A DNA stretch of 64,000 bases from NCBI RefSeq assembly GCF_000003815.2, contig NC_049992.1:6690513-6754512 (forward strand). Direction: 5' to 3'. Below, piece after piece: positions 48,924 through 62,705 of this stretch; positions within the stretch are counted from its first letter, which is position 1; the number at the start of each line of letters is the position of its first letter. Below the pieces are notes generated by a model that made no database searches, was not told the DNA's origin, and worked only from the letters and a program-made list of their open reading frames with translations. Both the position numbers and the translations under genes were made by a program. The DNA comes from Branchiostoma floridae (Eukaryota; Chordata; Leptocardii; Amphioxiformes; Branchiostomatidae).

Positions 48924-50377
48924 CTCAACATCGCTATTCAAGCACAAATTCAATCTTCCTTACAGATATTCCAAGTTGCACCTTGGAATATGCCTTAAAG
49001 GAAAGTACGGAATCGATGTCTTTAGAGAGAAGTAACGTTACCTAGATAGATAGGCTGTTTGTAGCTCAACTATATCAGCGTTATTTCCAACAGTTCTTTT
49101 GTTCGTGTAGCCTCACAGTATGTGCGTTTTCTCCCCTTCAATTCACAGAAGTGCCAATACTCGTGTGCATTACCCCTCTGGCTGACACTCGCGTTTATAG
49201 CATATGACTGGTTATTGGACCTTGAATTAGCGGGCCTGTAAAGATAATTGTGTTAGTCGGGCGTAGAGTCCGTCCTCTAAAGCTATTTGGAGGTGATAAT
49301 GGGTAACTTGAGAGGAGTTTGCTGAAAAGACGCTAATCAGAATGGATAGCTTCTAGCGCAGATGCCACCTCGACAGCATTAGTACCAAACACTAGTACAT
49401 GAAACCCGCTAGTGTATTGCTAGCAATTTGGCGAGCTACCAAAAACTGCAGATGTAGAGTGACATTTGCGGCAATTTCCTGAAAAGTACTAGCTAAGGGA
49501 TTTCAAAATTGCCATTCCCACAGCCCATAGAAATGTACTTATGTTTCGAGTAGGTGGACTTTGTAAGAAAATCCGTAAAATTCCATATGCAGGAAAAGTT
49601 CTCCGATGTATCGGGCCAAAAAATGCATGAAAGTTAAAAGTATCTTCTTGGTGTATATAACCTCAATGTGAATGATTCGTACTGTAAAACCTTGATGAGT
49701 TTGATAGGTACTTCCTTTATAAACATGGATATAACTTGTCATTAACAATTCAATATATTACCCTCGGATATCACCTTTCCAAAAGAAAAGGTGGTAACAT
49801 CTGAGGAATAAGTTTGAGTATGGAAAGTGTCGTTATTGATTAAATGAGGTTATTAATTGAGCAAATAATTATATATCGTAGATTTTTTTTTAAATATCCG
49901 AAAATTTTAATGCCACAGATCGTGGCTAAGATTTGGGATGAACATTGTTCTTGTATGGCCGTGGTCTTTATTTCGTGGGCGTATCCTCTTTAATAGGTTT
50001 ATATAAATTGAAGGTTTCAGACATCAGCTGCAGGTCGTAGTGAGAGCGAAGCACCTAGTGGAAAGGGGGCCTTAGCTCATGTATTGTAAGGGATAAGGAG
50101 ACTCCAAACTATATTTACTTTTTGATTGGATTAAACGTTTGTCTCTTTACTATGATGACAACTACTAGAAAAAGATGAAGCATCGTGCTAATGTATGATA
50201 ATTAGCATCCAGATACTCTAAGTACGTATCTGCCTCGGTACATCTGAATACCACGTACGCAGAAGGCAAAAAGATTCGACCTTTTGTAAATGTTGTCCGT
50301 TACTGTCGGTAACTACCTTCCGATTGCATTCAGCAGAGTCTTTGCGAAGCTCCACTATCACCCACTATCTACATGTC

Positions 50378-50647
50378 CTACGCAGGAACATCCAACAGCC
50401 AAACCGCCTGTCTGGATGTGCCCTGCTCTTTCAACCGTCACACTTAGTTCCTGGCCGCCCTGCTTAAAAATATTAAAGAGCTTATCCTTATACATGCGAG
50501 ACAGCTTTTGAAAACTGAAAGCCTGTTCTCTGATTGGCTGACAGCTGGTTCGGGGGGAGGAAGTCCACAGGAACTAAGAGTGACGGTTAAAAGAGCAGGG
50601 CATATCCAGACAGGCAGTTTGGCTGCTGGATGTCCCTGCATAGCAGG
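50378..50647. mobile_element. Long inverted repeat (75-80 bp arms)
   Basis: The left arm at 50378-50453 (cgcaggaacatccaacagcc onward to acttagttcctg) is complementary to the right arm at 50568-50647 (caggaactaagagtgacgg onward to tgcatagcagg), with about 85-90% identity and a loop of about 115 bp. The arms are GC-balanced. This could be a MITE or a fold-back. Any transcript would form a long hairpin. Confidence 0.6.
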
Positions 50648-52200
50648 ATGCACTATCAATACACCAAAGAAAGGAGGCGGTCTGGGAAGCACACTGAGAG
50701 GATCAGACGACAGTGAAGAAGATTATGACTAATGGCGTTGACTACATATCTAGTCTGTGATGAATGACTTTGCGTCGATTGGACCAATCGTCAACCTAGA
50801 TAAAACGGGAGAAACTCGCTCTTCATAGATCACGCCACAAAAACGTTTTGTGCCGTGGATTTAGGTAAAGCTTTCCTTCGTTAGCGCCTTTCTCATCCCA
50901 CTGCGCAAAGCTGGTGGTTAGACAACATATGGTGGGAATAGATAGAGAACTTCCTCATTCGGGATGCTGCTTTTCAACAGAACTTACTTTGGTACTCGCA
51001 GATAACGTAAAAAGGCTTTCCTACCGTGACGCGCTCATCCTAAACTAAAACCCTTTTCGTCAGTCTATTTGAATCCACCTCGAACGGAAAAAGTTGCTCT
51101 ATCAATACAAGAATCCATCACATGGTATCCTACAAATAAATCGGATGAAGAATCTTATCAATCCGCTTGATTTATGTAATACGCTTTAAAACACGAAAGA
51201 ATTATCAGTTAAATGCATTAGATGTATTGTGTTACATGATTGCGATATGTGTTACGCGTCATCTATTTTCGAATTTCGCCATATTATTCTGATCTGATAG
51301 CGAAGAAGCAATGGTTATAATGACAAAGTGGGGATGAATGGTATACTATGTAACGACGTGTAGTGCGTACTTGGGGTATAAAAACATGCGATTTACGAAA
51401 AAAACGTAATTTAGTTCTCTTTTTTCTCGCCGAGAATGTATTTACGTGACTGTATCCCTCAACTCCACTCTATGGACTCCTTTTCTTGAATTGTATTCGT
51501 TTGATTGACACATTTGCAGACGACGCCCCCTCATTTTCGCGGTATCAGCTCTTTGAAAGCGGTTAAAAGTGGCGGTTTGCAGACGCTGCTTGGCATTTGC
51601 CAGAAGCAAAGCGTAATGGCACCACCTAGAAACTCCCCTGGGAGAGAAAACATCCATCAAGGCTATCATTAGTCTGTTTGCCGGCGGGGAATACAGTTAG
51701 TGTTCCTCTGTGTCTCTTCTGGTGTCTTCCCCAACCCCGGCGTAGAGCTGAGGATTTTCTTTACGGCCATGTTCGCAAAGTTTACAGTAAGTGGCGCCTG
51801 CATAAGAGGCACCTCTGTCGTCCCTCTGCAATAAAACTTGCTCCTACAAGAAGATTTATCTCAAGGATCCGCTCTTTTTACTACATTGCCTACTCTCCGG
51901 TTGGTCTTACCGGTAATTTGTAAATGTAGCGGTAGTCTGCTTTCCCTAAAGCGATGTACGCTCGTTTCTGAACAGTATAGAAATAAAATAACAGGCTTGT
52001 CGAACGGCTATACGTGTCTTATCAATGACCCTGCGGTTAAATTGAAGGTAAAAATTTGCAGTGAAGTATGAAATGGAATTAAGGCGAAGATTTCTGATAA
52101 TCCTTAACGGCAAATTGGATCCTAGTGTTGCTGTGGAATTGTCTAGCCTGCGGAACAGCTTGTTCGTGTATGTTTCCGTTAGAAGTGCCAAGATACATTT

Positions 52201-52317
<117 letters not shown>

Positions 52318-52379
52318 TTATGCCTATGTGTATGCATGTGTATGTTTGTGTGCATTGCAAGCAACTGGTAACACAGTTG

Positions 52380-52475
52380 CTGATTTTGGAAACGGTCAGA
52401 CGTTTTAGACAACCATACGGCGTCTTTCGTCAGTGTCCAAAACCATGTCCAATTGCTTGAGTAACTGCTTTTGGG
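52380..52475 (+). repeat. Dispersed repeat family 8 fragment
   Basis: Reads tgattttggaaacggtcaga, then gacaaccatacggcgtcttt and cgtcagtgtccaaaaccatg. It starts about 60 bp after the GT microsatellite. Confidence 0.4.
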
Positions 52476-53434
52476 CGTATCTTATTACCTGGATGTCTAA
52501 ACTTCATTGACGATTTGAAAATCCTTTGCAAAACCTGATGTGTACACTATATTTACCAACTCTGCATTATTGGACTCCTTAAAGTACCAACGACTATAAA
52601 AGACAACGAAATGAAACAGTTGATATTTAGAAACGGTCACTTGAAAGCGAGGGCGCTCTTTTAATGTACACGAGTGAACCAAAAGAGACGCGTGTACCGA
52701 CAACAGACGATCCTCCATTTGCGTTTATGCACAATTTGTACAAACTTTGAAAATGCCACTGGCTTTCTGGAATAGGCTTTTCTAGGAATTCGGCACACTT
52801 TAATAAGGCAGGAATAGTAGATGTAGCGTATTGATATCCTCTGGGTATGAGCGGTCGATGTAAAGGATCGTGTATGTCACAAATAAAGTGCTAGTACATT
52901 TGGTGCAGTGTCATTTACCCGTCCATCGAAGGTCACTTGAGAGATCGAGAGTAGCACAGCGCAGTAAAGATAAAACGTAACTTGCAACTACTTTTTCACG
53001 ACTTTTGTTGCAGTCTGACATGTTTGTACCGTGGAGATCAACAAAAGAGAGTAATTATATATCCCCTGTCCCAGGGCCCAAACAGTAGCGTAGAATTACA
53101 TAAAGGGGACTCATATATCTTGGCTGAGTTTCTAAAAGTCGCTCAGAGGAAAATATAAAAACAATTTTGAGTTATCTAATGCAGACCTAATAAATGGGGT
53201 TCTTGATATATCTCCACTCGTCACATATATCCTGTTTACCCACATAAGGTCTAGTTTTTTTCTGTTTATCTTTGCGACATTTTTATTTTATTTCTGTGAC
53301 ATTGTCTACCAATCTTAACTTTTTTGTTTGTATACCGACCTTTCTTTCACCCAGGATGGTTCATGACAAGATAATTTTGAAGACATCAATTTCTTAAGCC
53401 CACGAATAGATTTTGAAAATGGCCATACATTTAA

Positions 53435-54383
53435 CCCTATTCAGACCGGGCTTTTTTGGTCATCCCTGGACCGGGGGGGGGCTTTTGAGGCCCTCCACTT
53501 CTAAGTCCTATAACTGTAAAACGACGTGCCGTAGGGCCACCAAATTTTTAGGACATGACGTCGACATAATATCTGACAAGTATGTGACGTTTGACGTTAC
53601 GTTGACGTAATATGACGTAATAATGACGTCATTAATTTGATTATATTGGCCAAACCCATGAAAAAAGGGTATTCTCAGAAAACTTCAAGTTATGCTACAA
53701 AAATGTAACAACAAGTGCAGATAACAGAATAATAATGTTTGTTACGCTTTGTGTTGCCAATAGCAACATCGATGACGTCAAAATGACGTCATAAAATGAC
53801 GTCATGCACATCTAAGATACGAGTTGGGCTCCGCCATATTATATCCACCACCTTGAATTTTAAAAAATACTTTTTATGCAACAAATAATCACAAAGGGCA
53901 ATGGAAATAGACTAAATTAATTCATTTAGATGTTTTTTGATGAAAAAATACCAGGTAGTTACAAATTTTAAGGGATAATTAGCTTGTTATTCTTGATCTG
54001 GCCATTCGGTCCGCCATCTTGGATTTTGGGCTGATGACGTCATCAAATTAGCATAATTTATGCATATATAATTATGAAAAATATGCTAAATAATATAAGA
54101 TTATATTTATGTAACAAAATCCCAGTAATATAGCAAATAAATGTGAAAAATACATTGTTAGAACCAAAAATAGTGATTTTTGGCAAAACTGCCTGTCAAC
54201 AAACGGTTGCCATGGCAACAAGAAAAAATGGAAAATTTGTCAAACTTCGTAGAATTATTGCCAACAATATTTTGGGAAAACTCACTAAATTTGGTGGCTC
54301 TAGCGTAAGCCGTTCTGGCGTTATAGGACATCGAAGTTAGCGCGGGCCTCAAAAGCCCCCCCCCCCCCCCGGTCTGAATAGGG
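53435..54383. mobile_element. piggyBac-like non-autonomous element
   Basis: A 949 bp element flanked on both sides by TTAA (53431-53434 and 54384-54387), with termini CCCTATTCAGACC and GGTCTGAATAGGG. TTAA target duplications and ends beginning CCC[TC] are hallmarks of piggyBac transposons. The inverted repeats are long (about 100 bp) and contain a homopolymeric G/C tract at each end, then ttttgaggcc and blocks reading tcctataac. The interior is AT-rich and studded with tgacgtca motifs, with no transposase frame, so it depends on a transposase from elsewhere. A one-ended relative is at 23176. Confidence 0.75.
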
Positions 54384-57173
54384 TTAAGGTAGCATACACT
54401 CAATATGTAGATCTCGATAAAAACAGGACGCGGTAGCTGTCAAAATATCTGCTTTTAGGCCACTGCAAATAAATTCTATGGATCGCGCTCGTTAATTTTC
54501 CCCTGATTTCAGAAGAAAAAAAAACAAGATTTTTTTCTTCTTCGGGGTTGGTCAAGATGACGAGCATCATAATAGAGATCCTATTAATTGTACTTGTAAA
54601 AGTGATACTAGCTAGGTAGTGCAAGTCCATGTAGTTGCCAACTAGTCTACCACACTATTGTCACTAGTTAATTTCTTGAATACTGGAATGCCTTGTTGCT
54701 TGTGATGTCATAATTTGTCACTTCAATTTTTTTTACCATGTTTATGGGGTCTAATTTGAAAATATGGCCATCTTGTTTTTTTTTACCCACCTTTTTTTTC
54801 GCCCTATCTCATAATATTTGTAGTCCGCAGGGGATGCCATCCATAAACTTTATTTGCTGTGGCCTTTTTCGAAAACCAAACACGTCCCATGAATGTTGGG
54901 CGGAGGTTATTTTCGGTCATGTTGGCATGTTTAGCTGCAATGTTCGACAACATAGACTAATCTAAATTGTTCCAGTCCTACTCGGGGACTTTTAAGCTAT
55001 GTCCTTTTTACCCTTTCTTTCGAATCATCCGTAATTGGTCTCCTTCAGCACAATCAATTCTAAGATAAGAAACGTGTCCACCTTACCAAAATTTGCTTTG
55101 TAGTAACCCTAGAATGACACAGTGGCGCTCTGCCAAGAGATCCCCTTGTTGCAGTGGTAACAATGCAAACTGATTCCCTTCGTATAGTACATGGCCAACA
55201 CTCAGCAAACGAGACTAATCTGTAGCGATTATTCTACAGTAGGTAATCATTCATACTGTAAACGTGAATGGTTTTAAAAGAGGCTGTAATAGAACTAAGA
55301 TGTCGATGGACATTTCTCTGAAACTTCGTGTATTCTGATTTTCTTTTAGGATAAATGAAATTATTTCTTGCATGGTATTTATAGTTGATGTGGCACATGC
55401 TGCTTTCTCTGTTTAGCACTCAGCATTTGGGAAAGAGCATGGCCGGCAGTTGAACACACACACCACTACCAGTGGACTCAGCCATATTGTGCTGATTTCA
55501 AGAAGTTGGGTGGCCCAGGGCTGCAGAAACGGAGATAAGCGCCACCCTATGCACAATCGGTGCCGGGAGGACTCTTGACCTATATTCAAGAATTGAGTTT
55601 TTCAGGCTAAATGATTCCTTTTTTAAATGTTCATTTCCATGTATATGTTAAAGGGAGCCAGTGGAAATTCTCAGTATGATAACAACATTACTTGAGCTTT
55701 GACTCACAGTAAAATACAGGTGCACGCAATAGAAAATAGAGCAAAATCCTATTCTAGTCTGTAGTCCATTATCAGCTAGTGACAACGTTCAATTGATCAA
55801 GCAAGGCTTTGAAGTACTCTCGTGGTCCATATTTCCCTGCCATTTGTTTCCAATTGCTGGAAACAATATCTATGCTCGTGAGTTCGTCAGCATTTACTGA
55901 TGACATGTGCTGGTCCCTTATGAAAAAAAAAAGAGGGATTTCGCTTTTCTGTTTTCATTTGTAGACCAGTCAAACCAATCTGCAAAATCGATGTTCGTGC
56001 CATTAGTTCACATTCTGTAGCTTACTTTCAATCCTCGATCCTCCGCTGCTTATAGACTTACCATGTATAGCGTCGATTTCTAGATTTGTCCTTGTGTTTT
56101 TCTCCAAGGTTAATAGCTGACAAATGTCGATTGAGTTTTGTATGTGAACATTTGAAGCATGTTGGGGTATTGCTCATACGTCCAGTCGCATAATGGTTTC
56201 TGGTTACGCATATCTGTACTTATTTCCTACATTTTTTAAACAACCTTGCCGTTGCTGCAGGTGTCCGATAAGGACCGGTGTTCAACATTTGTCTTCTTGC
56301 TCAACAGTTTAGGACACAAACGATTGTTGGTAGTGCAATATGTAAGCAGTTTGCGTATATCATTGTGGCACTATTTGGCTCACAACCCACTTTCTAACAC
56401 AGGTCAGTTGGTGCTGCCTTTTTTAGCGGGTAGATGGCAGTTGATCGTTGTCTACCAGTTTCAAATTTCAACTCTATCACATGAGAATGTTGCAATGTAG
56501 CTATTCGATGGAAACATTGTTTTTATCGTTTACTTTTCGCTACGTCCAGATCAGTCGCTTCCAAGTAAAGGGCATTTCAACCTGTTTTTATCATCATTAA
56601 ATTCGTAGTAGTTCAGTTGGTAACGTACTGTAAGCTAAAGTGGTGAACGTAGAGAAATCATACTTGTGTCGCAATCATTTGCCTCCCTTCATTTTTACGC
56701 ACTGAACAGCCAGTTGTCTTGTGGAACTAGCCCTTGGTCTATCTTCGAACGTTCAATTATGGGTAGTAGTCCTAATAAGTAAGTAAGCAACCACCTTGTT
56801 CCTTAAATTGTTGCTTAGGGCTGATTCTAGATGCTCCGTTTCTTGGGCTAAGTCAACCTTGCATTCATTTTGCATCAATTCGTCCATTTGATACGTTTGC
56901 ACCCCACCCCCTTTTCATTCGCCAGGGTTGATGACCATAGACCCACTGGCAAGGTGGAATTTGGGGCGAGATTAGTGATAGTCATTGGCGAGATAGGATA
57001 CGATCATGGACACATTATGTCTACTGAGTTGCTATCTCTCCCAACATGCGCCTAAATAGACTGAGTATGAATGACTTTGATGCGACTATCGGCATACTGC
57101 TGGCCTTCTTTTTGGCGATTCGCGTTTGCAACTCCATCGCCTTTTGTGATTGCTGCTGTATCGCTCTGGCTAG

Positions 57174-57348
57174 ATCTGATCATCTCTACCTCATTCCGGC
57201 TCCGCGGAATGACTCTGCCAATCACGTTGACGTTTTGAAGAGCTTCCACGCACCCGGCGTCGGACGGCGTGTCCTTGACGCGATGTTACATCAGCTGAAA
57301 AGGACGCCTCGCTGGCATGAATGGGTTCCCGACATGAGCAGTGTAGAG
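57174..57348 (+). CDS. CARD-like exon (RIG-I/MDA5/MAVS type), partial gene
   Basis: A plus-strand open stretch with higher GC than its surroundings. The likely acceptor is tatcgctctggctag and the donor GTAGAG|GTCAGT. It starts with 1 nt of a split codon and ends in phase 0, with 58 full codons. The encoded peptide has an aliphatic helix near the start (SDHLYL), a loop with HAPGVG, and an amphipathic helix RRVLDAMLHQLKRTPRW followed by HEWVPDM. That spacing (L..ML..L..xPxW..) resembles helices 3-5 of antiviral-sensor CARDs. These domains relay signals by CARD-CARD assembly in the cytoplasm. The assignment is by pattern only. No upstream start exon or downstream exon was recognised, so the gene is incomplete here. 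If the donor is not used, the frame closes at TGA 57364-57366. Confidence 0.45.
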
Positions 57349-58024
57349 GTCAGTAAGCCTCAGTGAACCTGGAAATGAATGTGGCGCTCATAGAGGCCCC
57401 TTGCCTGGTCTTAATGGAGAGATATCTTTGCAAAGATGTCACTGATACCGAAATATTCCTACTACAAAAACGCCATGTGATATAAAACCAGCCTACACAC
57501 TGACCAATTACATGCCTTTTGGTCTATGCCTTAGATGCTTTGATTGGCGGCTCGTCTGATATTCCGTCCGATAAATCTTCAACAATGATCTGAAGAAATG
57601 TTACAAAGTGCAGGTAGACATGCTTGAAAAGTCTAGCTTTGAGTGGTTTAAAACGAAACCTCCAAGGCAAAATGTGGGTGGCAATGGAATCTTGCAATGG
57701 CTATGAGTTGCGGTGAGTTTTATCGACAGTAGACGATTGAAGTAGATAACACTTTTTTTTCAAAGTAAGGCGCCATTTTTTTAGATGTCTGTTGCTGAGC
57801 ATTGTGAGACACCAGGAATAAAGTTTTAGACACAGCCACCATAGCTGTACATCGGACAAGTAGGTTCCGAACCTTTGAAATTACTAATGAAAGACGAGAG
57901 GTTTTTGTATCAAAATTTCCATAACGCATGCCGTTGGTTGTGTAATTCCATTATATTTCATATCTCATCTTGGCGTTAAGGGACATACTCTATATGTCTA
58001 TCAGATCGGTCAGTCTGATAATCA

Positions 58025-58235
58025 GTAGCGAAGTGGGTTAAATGATGAATGAATTAAAACTTTCTTGTACATTTTACCAAACTGAGCTAAGAAAAGAAAC
58101 ACAACAAAGACGTTCATGTAAAGAGATATATCTTGTTAAGTTCGGCTTCTCCTCGCTTCTTGGTAATTGTGAAATTGTAGGATTGCATGGGTTTGGCAAT
58201 AGTCGGTTTGTCAAAACACTTCAGGAATATAAATA
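58025..58235. repeat. Dispersed repeat family 7, copy 2
   Basis: Same orientation as the copy at 6905, with cttcttggtaattgtgaaat, ggattgcatgggtttggcaa and tagtcggtttgtcaaaacac. The 76-codon frame seen across it is not conserved in the other copy, so it is not called as a gene. Confidence 0.5.
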
Positions 58236-61200
58236 TATGTCTATATCAGTGCTACTCATGTGTCTAAAGTGAGGGAATCTATTCACTATATTTTAAATAC
58301 TAATAGTTAATATATAAACAACTTATTACTAGAATCGTGTTCACCTCTTGTCCGTTGCACACGTGATATAGCACAGCTTGACGACCGGAAACATACCTAC
58401 CGCTGTCCTCAACATTCCTCTCGAGACCTCCTCGGACTTAACCCACTCAAGGAGGTCGTTACGACTTAAACTTTCCTCGGCCCTTTAAGACGAAGCGGCA
58501 GTTTTACGGGGATGAAGCTAGCAAGCTAAAGTCTCCCAGAAGAGGGAGAAGGGTGCTCATCACCTTATCGATTATCTATAAAGCAGGGCAGACCAACGGC
58601 CCCAGCGCTGAAGCCAGTAAATCATCACACTACATGGGAGCCTCTCTCGGCACCAAACTACTTGCTACGAATATCGGACTCGTTATTTCACTGACAATTA
58701 ATCATTACGGCTCGACGAATGTGGAGCCTACTTTTCTCTTCAACATTTCCAACGATAAGCATAATCTTTTTTTCCAGCATTGATTATATGTCAATATCAA
58801 TGATATCAAAAGATTCTACTGATGATTAATATCGTCTGAATTATCATGTTGTAGTCAATACAAATGTTTTAGAAAATATCTCTTACCTTGATGTCAATCT
58901 GAATCGACGTATTAGACCAATGGCTTTCTGTATCCATCCCATACCGTGGGACATTTGCTTGAACTGATGAGTTTTCGTGTTGGACAAATTATCTGGTGAC
59001 CAAGCATTTTGTTTTCGCCATCTTTACCTTTCCCAGAAAAGGCTATATAAAACCATGAAAACGCAAGTCATATACTGTCATACCTATATATAGTATGTAA
59101 GCCAACCCACGTATTTCATTCAGATATGTGGTCCAAATGAAGCATGCTACAATCGATGTAATGCTCATATAACAAGCAGCCAATACGTACACTCAAATTT
59201 TGGCACGAACTTCCTAATGGGACACATCTATTACAAATCACCGAGATCACTGATGAAATTCCCACACAGAAAGGGATAGTCGGATGAAAGAGTTTTTCTG
59301 ATCTGCGTCCGATGATCTGGCATTAATCATAATCAAAAAAGGGTGTGCGAGTCTGTGGGGGGAATTCAAATAAACCCTCGCATCGAATAGTTACGTTCCA
59401 GTTTTGATGGGATTCGTGCAATAGAGAGAAAAAATTAAGATTCCGTCAAAACTTGGCTCGGATCTCAGATGTTCAATCATCGTGTTATCGTGCAAGTCAC
59501 GCTCGCATGTTCTAGTTCCCGTCGTATTTCTGCGGCAATGCGAGAAGATCCCAATAACCACATCCACTGGCTCGCCGCCGTGTACCCGATTCATAGCCAT
59601 GACTGATGAGGCACTTGCGGAGACAACTTCAAACGAAATGAAAGTGTGACGGCATCCCCACAGATATCAAAAGTCTGACTACCTGACACTATTCTCCTCC
59701 GATCGAATTTCGAAGGTTATACCTTCAGGTCTGCGTAGAATGTGTAATCAAGGTTTCCATCCGATTGGTTCGGAGAGCCTCGCATGGGTGTTTGATAAGA
59801 TCTTAATATCCGGACTGAAATGACATCAAACTGCAATCGTTTCCAGGATCTGTTGGGAAACATAGAAATATTCCCTCTTGTATTCTTTCTCATCACTGAC
59901 ATCATTTTCATTTGGATGTTTTTTGCTCGAATGGAAGAGTACGTATGATTATTCCTTGTGTGAGATGCATAGTGGCTAAATGCAACTGATGATCAGACTG
60001 GACTGTTCCTGGCATCTGCTTGTCTGACCAAGTGTTTTCACCATTCATCTCATGCTCCCTTCTCTCCTCAAAATTTAAATCTACATCAAACTTTGCATAG
60101 GATATTTTATAATGTTGCTTTTTCGTCGGTGGTCATCTGCTGTTACTGCAGAATCCCTCGCCCTTCTAACAACCGGTGTTGTTTCTCTCCCATTTGCTTC
60201 AATAGCAGATTTCCTCATACCTTCTAGTGCTTCAAACCAAAGATGTCGGAGCTATTGGAGATGGCTCTTTCTCCTGGGGGAAGAAGATCGCTGATTATCA
60301 CCTGTCATCACTGCCTTACCCAACCCCCTAGGGGCTCCATCACGACCTGGTAAGATTCCGAAGGAAGATGAAACCTTGCAGGCGATGACAAGAGAGAGGT
60401 CACGCCTCCGTGCCCCAGCCTCCGGCAGAATGGCTGATGGTCTGATGCGTGCTTGAAACATAATCACGAGTCCATCACGAGGGTATAGCCCTCATGCTAC
60501 CTTTTGAAGCAATGTTTTTAGATACAACGCATTTCCAGGAGGCTCTGTGTTCAGCGTTCTATGCATGTTTAAAAGAATACGTTCTGTGGCCTACCCATTT
60601 ATTTCGAAGGGATTTACGATATCAACGCTTTACGATAAGGACGTTTTCGCTCATGAGCAGGCGTTGATATCCACCAGGTGTCCATCCTGTCCTCATGTCA
60701 TCTTGAATCATCGCAAAACTTTTATTGCCGGATTTATCAGTTAAGTAGCTATCTCGTGCACGTTGTACTGAAATCTGTATCATAAATCATGATGCGAACT
60801 ATAGACTATATTCGGCCTTTGAAGTATGCTAGAACCTATCAAGGTACATATAAGGAACCTACAATACAACTATGCCTGTGTTCTTGGTTATGGGCTATTA
60901 TTTTCAAAGCGCCATGGGATCCTTGGTATTTGAATTGAGGGATTGGAATAAAGTTTGCTAAAGAGAAGAATCAAAATCAAAAGAGACAAAAGAGTTTTTA
61001 TAGAAGCCTTATAATATGTTGATTCGCTTACAGCATAGATGCAAATTATTCTGAACATTTGATAAACTGCTGGTTCAACGTGGATTCTATTCACAGCCTA
61101 AAATTATTTGGCATAAGGTGTTTAACAAGATCTACTTCGTACGGAATTCTCACTGTACGTAGACGTACGCGTGTCATTTTAATATTTCATATTTGTTAAA

Positions 61201-61758
61201 CATTTCCTGCTTGTAATAGAGAATGAACGACAAAGGAAAACTACTGCCAAGAAGTGTGTTACATGACAAAAAAGAGATTTCGACACATAATAACACTAAT
61301 ACATACATAATCCCCACTCATAGCAGACTAAGTATACCGACTTAAACCTATTGGACGCGAGGGAAATAACAATCAGCCATAAGACCCTACTTATATACAT
61401 CATAATACAAATAAGTCTTCCCACGGCGTGTTGTTTTCATGGGTAAACCTCACTGTGCTAATAGCATTATTCGGTAACTACGCTATTGTAATGATGGTGC
61501 GAACTGTAAACCATAGACGTGAGAGGATTTGACAGAAGGAGGCACTTCAGTTCATCCCATCGCTGTGTGATGAATATGTTAGCTCGAACATATGGGACGC
61601 TAACGGCTCAGATAAGCCACCGGTACAGGCCGATAACGACATGTGTTTTTCATGTGAAGAAAGGTAGAGATCCGTAGGGGAGAGAAATACGTGTAATTAA
61701 CTTGGAGACAGACGTGGCTCAGGTGAAGAAAAACGTAACAACGTCTAGAAAGGGAAAA

Positions 61759-61909
61759 TGAATGAATGAATGAATGAATGAATGAATGAATGAATGAATG
61801 AATGAATGAATGAATGAATGAATGAATGAATGAATGAATGAATGAATGAATAAATGAATGAATGAATGGATGGATGAATGAATGAATAAATGAATGAATG
61901 AATGAATGG
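61759..61909 (+). repeat. (ATGA)n microsatellite
   Basis: About 37 tetranucleotide units of aatg with a few interruptions (aaataa, tggatgga) toward the 3' side. The minus-strand Ser-Phe-Ile-His frame across it is an artefact. Confidence 0.97.
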
Positions 61910-62651
61910 TGTCCATGTCAGTTCTAATATTCACTTAATGCATTTGCAAAGAGCAAAAATAAACATAAACGCGCTGAATTTTTCATTCTTATCAACCTCT
62001 GTACATCTCAACTGAAATGAAATCCCTTTCACAGCGAGGTATCATAATCAAAATCAGTCTCACAGCTTGGTATGTTATACCGCATTCTCAGTCCCCTGGC
62101 TTTGTGACTGCTCCAGACAGTTCCTGTTCTCAGTTCGATGAAAAAAGCCCGTGATTTTTCCTCACGGCGTCTAACGGGGTCAGCGCTTATCGTAATTTAA
62201 TTTGTGTCCATCTTCTCGCTTTCTGACCCAGAAATCTAATAGCGCGTTCCGAGAAAGAGAACGATTCGAGAAGTACTTCTCATCCGTTAGATCAATACGC
62301 GAAATGCTGTAGGGTTAATGCATTGCCTAGCCTACACAAAATTAAATTATGTAACATGTAACTATGCTACATTATTCGACTTATCTCCTTAGATATGTTT
62401 AACTTTGCATTTCTATGCGTTTATTTATCGATACAGTGGGAGACATCAATTGTCTTTCATTTGTCTCGAAATTAAGTTAAAACATTCCTACCCAATCAAG
62501 TTTCTTAAAATGTATGTCAATTGAGATTGGATTTCAGCCTAAGTAATAGTTGTTAATCTTCATTTGCTATGTTCCCAGTACCTTATATGAATGGCTTAAG
62601 CTTATTTAGCTTTACTGTGACATGGACTTAAATATTTTGAATGGACTGGTC

Positions 62652-62705
62652 GTTTGTTTGTTTGTTTGTTTGTTTGTTTGTTTGTTTGTTTGTTTGTTTG
62701 TTTGT
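62652..62705 (+). repeat. (GTTT)n microsatellite
   Basis: About 13 uninterrupted gttt units. The Lys-Gln-Thr-Asn frame on the minus strand is an artefact. Confidence 0.95.

Noticed and set aside
60112-60467. Open frames on both strands with Ser/Arg-rich composition
   Set aside because: No domain, strand ambiguous, and no flanking exon evidence.
61719-61934. Ser-Phe-Ile-His repeat protein on the minus strand
   Set aside because: Translation of an (ATGA)n microsatellite.
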